DNA of 64,000 nt from assembly GCA_001870995.2 (NCBI GenBank), contig MLAV02000002.1, forward strand, positions 434,001 through 498,000, read 5' to 3'. A model generated the notes under the pieces. It saw nothing but the letters and a program-made list of their open reading frames with translations. It did no database searches and was not told where the DNA came from. Of this stretch, positions 59,342 through 64,000 are shown in pieces; position 1 is the first letter of the stretch; each line of letters begins with the position of its first letter. This stretch comes from Chitinophaga sp. CB10. Lineage in GTDB: Bacteria > Bacteroidota > Bacteroidia > Chitinophagales > Chitinophagaceae. The position numbers and the translations under genes were made by a program.

Positions 59342-60676
59342 CTATACTTTCGGCGCCCAGCCTTTTTCATAATCGCGGGACCATAGTTTCATCGCGCCAT
59401 CGTCCGCGAGGATGTGGCCATTGGCCGGGTCGGTGTGTAAAACGCGGCCGGCGCGCTGTGCGATATTGGCCAGCAGGCATAGCAACGTACTGCGGTAGCC
59501 TTCGGTGATGGGCGAGTTTAAATTCCCTTCCCCGCGGATGGCGGACAGGAAGTTATGCACATGCAGGCCATCCAGGTATTCCCCGGCCGGGCTGACTGTA
59601 TTGGTGACGTTACGGGTAGGCGGTTCCTGTTGTTTTACTTCCTTCACTACCTTGTTATCATTGTCCAGGATTTTGTAGGCATCGCTGCCGTTGCAGTACA
59701 AGGCCCCTTTGCTGCCAAATACGGCGAATCCGCGGCCGCTTCCTTCCAGGTTGAAGGGGTGACAGCTCCGGCCTTCCCAGGTAACGGATTTACCGCCTTC
59801 AAATTCGAAATTCACGGTTTGGGTATCGGGGGTTTCCCAGTCGTCCGGCGGATAGGCATAGCGCCCGCCGGCGGAAGTTACTTTTGTCGGATAGCCGAGG
59901 TCCATCATCCAGCGGAGGCAATCCAGTTCGTGCGTGGCGTTGTTGCAGGTTTCGGAGGTGCCCCAGTGCCAGCGCCAATGCCAGTCGTAATGCACGATAT
60001 TATCCAGGAAATCCCTGCGCGGCGCGGGCCCCTGCCAGAGGTCCCAGTTGAGCGTAGCGGGAACAGGCGTTTTTTTACCAATGCCGATGGGCTTGCGGTT
60101 ATTCACATACCAGGCGCGCCCGTAATACACGTTGCCGATCATACCGGCTTTTACATCTGCCGCAGCCTGTTGCATATTAGGCCAGGAACGGCGCTGGTTC
60201 CCCATTTGGATGTGGCGGCCGTACCTGACGCCGGCGGCTACCAACAGCTCGCCTTCCCGGGGATTGTGGGCACAGGGCTTTTCCACATAGACGTGCTTGC
60301 CCGCAGCGGCGGCCATGATGCCAGCAGGCGCATGCCAGTGGTCCGGCGCGGCTACCATCAGGGCGTCAAAATCCTTTCGTTGCAAAAGCCGGCGGATGTC
60401 CTTTTCGACCGTGGGCACACGCTGCTGCCCGCCTGCGACGGCCTTGAGGCCTTTGGCAATGGCGCCGTCCTCCACATCGCAGATGTAGCCTACTTCCGCA
60501 TTGGGTTGTTTGGTGATCAGTTGCGCCAGCCAGTTGCCCCGTGAGTTGACGCCCATTACGCCTACCACGATTTTGTTGCTGGGGGCCTGCTTCCCGAAGA
60601 CGGGAAAATTGAGATAGGTAAGCCCTGCGCCAATGCCGGCAGCAGCGCCGGTTTTAACGAAATCCCTTCTTTTCAT
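59342..60676 (-). CDS. Tat-exported Gfo/Idh/MocA-family oxidoreductase
   Basis: This 444-residue NAD(P)-dependent sugar or inositol oxidoreductase has a twin-arginine-type leader (MKRRDFVKTGAAAGIGAG), so it is exported folded with its cofactor. The Rossmann domain starts KIVVGVMGVNSRGNW. The family EKP motif is HVYVEKPCAHN, and the C-terminal domain has HWHWRWHWGTSETCNNATHE, typical of this Bacteroidota subgroup. I chose the ATG at 60676 over 60823 because it gives the Tat signal at residue 1. It is encoded upstream of a terminator and downstream of the ebo genes, on the same strand. Confidence 0.92.
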   Translation of the reverse strand: MKRRDFVKTGAAAGIGAGLTYLNFPVFGKQAPSNKIVVGVMGVNSRGNWLAQLITKQPNAEVGYICDVEDGAIAKGLKAVAGGQQRVPTVEKDIRRLLQRKDFDALMVAAPDHWHAPAGIMAAAAGKHVYVEKPCAHNPREGELLVAAGVRYGRHIQMGNQRRSWPNMQQAAADVKAGMIGNVYYGRAWYVNNRKPIGIGKKTPVPATLNWDLWQGPAPRRDFLDNIVHYDWHWRWHWGTSETCNNATHELDCLRWMMDLGYPTKVTSAGGRYAYPPDDWETPDTQTVNFEFEGGKSVTWEGRSCHPFNLEGSGRGFAVFGSKGALYCNGSDAYKILDNDNKVVKEVKQQEPPTRNVTNTVSPAGEYLDGLHVHNFLSAIRGEGNLNSPITEGYRSTLLCLLANIAQRAGRVLHTDPANGHILADDGAMKLWSRDYEKGWAPKV

Positions 60677-60842
60677 AACGACAGTGTATTTTATTTCGGC
60701 AATCGGTTGCTTGAAAATATACAAATAATCTGCTGTCCGGGATTTTTTATGACCGGCGGCGAGGCGGATGATATTGATAGCGATGCAGGAGTTGCCGGAT
60801 GAATGATTCCGGCTATTGAGCAACTTCCCTGGTTCCGGATAC

Positions 60843-62207
60843 TTAACCCAACAAATGATTCCACATCACCTGGTACACCTCGGTAGCAAGTATGGACGGC
60901 TTTCCGACAGGCTCGTTGGTAATGATCAGCGGGTGCAGGGATGGATCGGCTTCCAGCCGGCCATGGGAGCCTTTTATCAGGGATGCATCCAGCGGGATAA
61001 CATTCATGACATAACGGAAGCCCAGTTTCTTTTTCAGCACTTTAAACGCTGCCTTCAGCTTGATCAGCGGGTCCTTCGGGTCCATGAACATCTCCACCGG
61101 ATCATAGCCAGGTTTCTTAAATATTTCAACGGTACGGGCAAAATCCGGCGCTTTTTTATCATCCAGCCAGTAGTAATAGGTAAACCAGCTGCCAGGCGCT
61201 GCAACGGCCACCAGTTCGCCGCTACGGGGGTGATGCAGCTGATGCTGCCGTTTGCCTTCCCGGTCGAGCACGAGCTCAATATCAGGATGGGCTTCCAGCA
61301 AGCTCCGTACTTTTTTATAGGCGGCAGGGTCGTTCACATAAATATGCGCTACCTGGTGATCTGCCACTGCAAAGGCTTTGGAAGCGCCTGCATCCAGCAG
61401 CTCCAGTCCGCGCTCTTCCCGGATCGCAAGCAACCCTTCCCTGCGGAGGATACGGTTGATATCGATGGGATTGCTGGCATTGGAAATACCATATTCGGAG
61501 AGGATAATGATGGCGGCGTTTTGCTGCTGGTAGTATTCCACCAGCTGTTTCACCACTGCATCTATTTCCAGGATTTCCTTTTTATTCTTTTCCATATCCT
61601 GACCGAATTTCTGCAGGCAGTAATCCAGGTGAGGCAGGTAGATGAAGGTCATGGTTGGATTGTAGCGCTGATCCGTGAGGATGGACGCGTCTGCAATGTA
61701 TTGAGAAGAAACAATGCTGGCGGTGGGTCCCCAGTAGTTAAACAATGGGAACGTTCCCAGTTTTTCGCGGAGGTAGTCCCGCAGGTCCGCCGGCGTGGTA
61801 TAGCAATCCGGTATTTTGCGGCCGTCCTGCAGGTAATTGGGCCTTGGGGTCAGGGAGTAATCCACATTGGCGTACATGTTATACCACCAGCACATTTGCG
61901 AAACCGTGAAGGACGGATTGAGCTGCCTGGCTTTGTCCCAGATCTTGGGAGCGTCTACCAGGCGGTTGGATTGCTTCCAGAATTTGATTTCGGCGTCCGT
62001 GCGGTCGTACCAGCCGTTTCCCACGATGCCGTGTTCGGCGGGCCACTGGCCGGTGAGATACGTGCTTTGTACCGCTGTTGTTACTGCCGGCAGCATAGGC
62101 TGAATGGTGGTCACATGGCGCGTGCCGGTATAAGCCTTCAGGAAAGGCATGTGTTCGAGCAGGGATGCAGAAAGCCCTACGACATCGATTACTACTGTCT
62201 TTTTCAT
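60843..62207 (-). CDS. eboF: EboF-like alkaline-phosphatase/nucleotide-pyrophosphatase protein
   Basis: This protein of about 454 residues belongs to the alkaline phosphatase superfamily, type I phosphodiesterase/nucleotide pyrophosphatase group. The N-terminus KKTVVIDVVGLSASLLEH, then PMLPAVTTAVQSTYLTGQWP (the nucleophile Thr lies in PAVTTAVQ) and AEHGIVGNGWYDR are typical, as is ILSEYGIS with downstream metal-binding residues. Its gene neighbours, an EboE-like TIM barrel and an EboD-like dehydroquinate-synthase homologue on the same strand, identify the ebo cluster. The ATG at 62207 gives MKKTVVIDVV; 62222 is an alternative. The Ebo metabolite is unknown. Confidence 0.85.
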   Translation of the reverse strand: MKKTVVIDVVGLSASLLEHMPFLKAYTGTRHVTTIQPMLPAVTTAVQSTYLTGQWPAEHGIVGNGWYDRTDAEIKFWKQSNRLVDAPKIWDKARQLNPSFTVSQMCWWYNMYANVDYSLTPRPNYLQDGRKIPDCYTTPADLRDYLREKLGTFPLFNYWGPTASIVSSQYIADASILTDQRYNPTMTFIYLPHLDYCLQKFGQDMEKNKKEILEIDAVVKQLVEYYQQQNAAIIILSEYGISNASNPIDINRILRREGLLAIREERGLELLDAGASKAFAVADHQVAHIYVNDPAAYKKVRSLLEAHPDIELVLDREGKRQHQLHHPRSGELVAVAAPGSWFTYYYWLDDKKAPDFARTVEIFKKPGYDPVEMFMDPKDPLIKLKAAFKVLKKKLGFRYVMNVIPLDASLIKGSHGRLEADPSLHPLIITNEPVGKPSILATEVYQVMWNHLLG

Positions 62208-62255
62208 AGATGCGTTAGCCATTGCTTAATGTGGCGTAATGCTGTTATTCGGTTA

Positions 62256-63470
62256 TCAATCATCCAGTTGTTGCAATACCCATTGCAATTCCCTGGAAAT
62301 GGAAATATCAATATTGTCTTTTAATGGTGCGGGCAACACGTCCCAGGTATAGGTTTCAACTTCCAGGTGTTGTGTAAAGGGTTCCTTCTTTTGCAGGGCC
62401 AGTACCGCTTTGATATCGGCCTGTGTGGAGGAAAGCGGATCATAGCTTTCCAGGAACACCGGCACATGGAAGTGAGAACGCCATTCTGCCACTTTGCTAT
62501 TATCTGCATCAGCAAAGGCCTGCGGCAAATCGGGATAGTGTATCAATCCGCCTGCCGCAGTGCGGGCAATCACCTGATGAAGATAAACCGGTTCTTCGAA
62601 CTGGCGAAATGCTTCGATGATTTTTTTTCGTTTATCCGTTTCCGTTGGCAGGTCAGCTTTCAGCGCGGCGCTGATCTGAACCTTCCCTACTTTGAGCCCG
62701 TACGCACTTAGCTTATCCAGTACTGCCGCGGGCTGTTCGTATTCCAGGGCGAAGTGGCAAACATCGTAACAGAGTTGAACATGGTCCTTGATAAACCCGG
62801 CTGCCGTGGCTTCATCCAACCTGAATTTATCCTGCAGGAAAGGTATGCCTGCCGGCAGCAGCTGGTGGAGGTACCAGTCCATATACTCCGCGGTATTTTC
62901 CAGTAATCCATCCGGCTCCGGCTCTATGTCCAGGTGGAGCAAGGGGCCGCCGCTACGGCGGATGCGCACCAGGTGCTCCACCACCAGCAGGATATTGAGG
63001 GTAGCGCTTTCCATGACGGAATGCTTTTCCTCTTCACAACGGTTGCACCAGAATTTGTAGCTGAGCGGGGAAGTAGAGATGCCTCCTTCGTGACCGTAGG
63101 GCAGTAAGGTGGCCAGCAGCCGGAAGAGGCGGATGGTGTAGGCCACCCGGTCCGGGCTGGTCCAGTCTGGCGCATGCACCTGGTCCTTCACCACGGTGTT
63201 ATGAAACCCGCCATACGGAAACCCGTTCATGGTAAAAACATAACAGTCGTTTGCCTGCAGCCATTGCTGGAAGGCGCGCAGGTTTTCTTCCCTGGCCAGT
63301 TCGAGGCTGGCGGTGTTAGCCAGTCGCAACCCGATGCCAAAAGGTTTGCCGGGCGATACCTGTTGCTTTACTACCGGTATATGTTGTTGCAGCTGTTGGA
63401 AATGCGCGCTCCAGGTTTCGCCGGGATGTATGTTGGAACAGTAGGTCAGGTGACCAAAAGCTGTTTGCAT
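62256..63470 (-). CDS. eboE: EboE-like TIM-barrel protein
   Basis: This 404-residue protein has a xylose isomerase-like TIM barrel fold. The N-terminus MQTAFGHLTYCSNIHPGETW and the metal-site region LHLDIEPEPDG, HVQLCYDVCHFALEYE and KVGKVQISAAL are present, in the order known for EboE (metabolite traffic protein). Putative metal ligands are Glu, Asp and His residues in those blocks. It follows eboD by 10 bases and precedes eboF by 48, so the three are one operon. The substrate is unknown. Confidence 0.85.
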   Translation of the reverse strand: MQTAFGHLTYCSNIHPGETWSAHFQQLQQHIPVVKQQVSPGKPFGIGLRLANTASLELAREENLRAFQQWLQANDCYVFTMNGFPYGGFHNTVVKDQVHAPDWTSPDRVAYTIRLFRLLATLLPYGHEGGISTSPLSYKFWCNRCEEEKHSVMESATLNILLVVEHLVRIRRSGGPLLHLDIEPEPDGLLENTAEYMDWYLHQLLPAGIPFLQDKFRLDEATAAGFIKDHVQLCYDVCHFALEYEQPAAVLDKLSAYGLKVGKVQISAALKADLPTETDKRKKIIEAFRQFEEPVYLHQVIARTAAGGLIHYPDLPQAFADADNSKVAEWRSHFHVPVFLESYDPLSSTQADIKAVLALQKKEPFTQHLEVETYTWDVLPAPLKDNIDISISRELQWVLQQLDD

Positions 63471-63480
63471 GTGATAGTGT

Positions 63481-64000
63481 TTATTGCAAGGATTTAGTGA
63501 TGGCTGCCGCTTCGTACAGCCTGTCCAGGTTCAATTCGTGTACATCTTCTCCCTGTCCTATTTTTTTGAGGAGAGATATCGTGAGCCTCCCGCCCAGGTG
63601 TTCGCGGAACTCTTCGAGTCCTGCTATGACAGGGGACTCCGCCCCACCCTGCCTTTCCAGCAACGGGTGCCAGATAGGGAGTTGCATGTTTTTAAGCACG
63701 GCGATGATCCGCAACATGTCGCTCTCGGCCAGCCACCCTATCAGGTACGAATACACGCTGTCGAGCGCCACCCCGATGGACACGGCCTCTCCATGGCGGA
63801 GGGCGAAGTTGGTGAGCTGTTCCAGCTTATGGGCGCTCCAATGCCCGAAGTCCAGCGGCCTGGATGAGCCGCTTTCAAACGGATCTCCGCCGTTGCCGAT
63901 ATGCTGCATGTGCAATGCCGCGCAGCGGTAGATGAGCTGCTGCATATCTTCCATATTACCATCGCTGAGCGCCTTTGCACGGGATTCCATCCACTCAAAA
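63481..64000 (-). CDS. eboD: EboD-like 3-dehydroquinate synthase homologue, C-terminal part (truncated by window)
   Basis: These are the last 173 or so codons of a dehydroquinate-synthase-like protein whose frame continues off the window end. The ATG at 63990 is internal. The zinc-ligand blocks are FGHWSAHKLEQL and LRHGEAVSIGVAL, and RPLDFGH precedes them. In ordinary AroB the equivalents read NFGHTFGHAIE and LHGEAVAIG, so this is a divergent relative. Ebo clusters encode such an EboD. It probably makes or modifies a cyclitol-like metabolite. The upstream part is outside the window. Confidence 0.85.
   Translation of the reverse strand, partial: FEWMESRAKALSDGNMEDMQQLIYRCAALHMQHIGNGGDPFESGSSRPLDFGHWSAHKLEQLTNFALRHGEAVSIGVALDSVYSYLIGWLAESDMLRIIAVLKNMQLPIWHPLLERQGGAESPVIAGLEEFREHLGGRLTISLLKKIGQGEDVHELNLDRLYEAAAITKSLQ

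Overview
The window looks like a chromosome segment from a Bacteroidota bacterium, most likely a Chitinophagaceae or Chitinophaga-like soil organism. The support is a SusC/SusD pair, an ECF sigma/FecR/TonB-receptor surface-signalling set, a type IX secretion type B adhesin with a PorP/SprF partner, DUF4249, DUF4382, DUF1080 and DUF885 proteins, TAnnTTTG-type promoter boxes at several starts, and few Shine-Dalgarno sequences. No rRNA, tRNA, complete insertion sequence or CRISPR array was seen.

Layout. 1-0.43 kb: the 3' end of malate:quinone oxidoreductase. 0.7-8.8 kb: a polysaccharide utilisation locus (GH29 fucosidase, GH28-like enzyme, SusC, SusD), closed by a long inverted repeat. 9-11.2 kb: a TauE/SafE exporter with a DUF1634 partner, and a divergent CvfB-like RNA-binding protein. 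11.2-12.9 kb: a regulator-rich patch with two paralogous XRE proteins, small divergent ORFs (one decayed), a shared operator-like sequence and a third XRE protein. 13.1-19.8 kb: a T9SS type B adhesin of about 1,920 residues with Ig-like and eight cadherin-like repeats, followed by PorP/SprF. 20-24.2 kb: an apparent operon of DnaJ/CbpA, a small unknown, a DHA2 multidrug exporter and a REC-PAS histidine kinase. 24.3-29.6 kb: a glutamine/glutamate acid-resistance cluster (gadB, gadC, DcaP-like porin, secreted glutaminase). 30.2-35.3 kb: an ECF sigma, FecR, STN-TonB receptor and DUF4249 lipoprotein cluster, divergent from pyrD. 36.4-37.4 kb: a gene-poor patch with short tandem repeats and a decayed toxin/antitoxin-like pair. 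37.5-46.6 kb: housekeeping genes (rsmE, MATE, dnaB, pheT, coiled-coil protein, zapA, rny). 46.7-55.3 kb: DUF1080 proteins, SDR, MTA/SAH nucleosidase, ScpB with a very acidic tail, a lone atpG, a DJ-1 protein and a DUF885 lipoprotein. 55.5-59.1 kb: two secreted paralogues, a frameshifted DUF4382 lipoprotein, a YjbR-like protein and a second TauE. 59.3-64 kb: a Tat-exported Gfo/Idh/MocA oxidoreductase, then part of an ebo cluster (eboF, eboE, and eboD running off the window end).

How genes work together. The PUL genes likely degrade a fucose- and uronate-containing glycan and import the pieces. The gad cluster can turn glutamine into glutamate and then GABA, consuming protons. The sigma/FecR/receptor set is a three-component surface-signalling circuit. 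The adhesin and SprF homologue form a T9SS export pair. The ebo genes suggest processing and trafficking of an unidentified small molecule. The least explained sequences are the XRE duplication patch, the 36.5-37.4 kb repeat region, the dnaB-pheT intergenic region and the ebo cluster.
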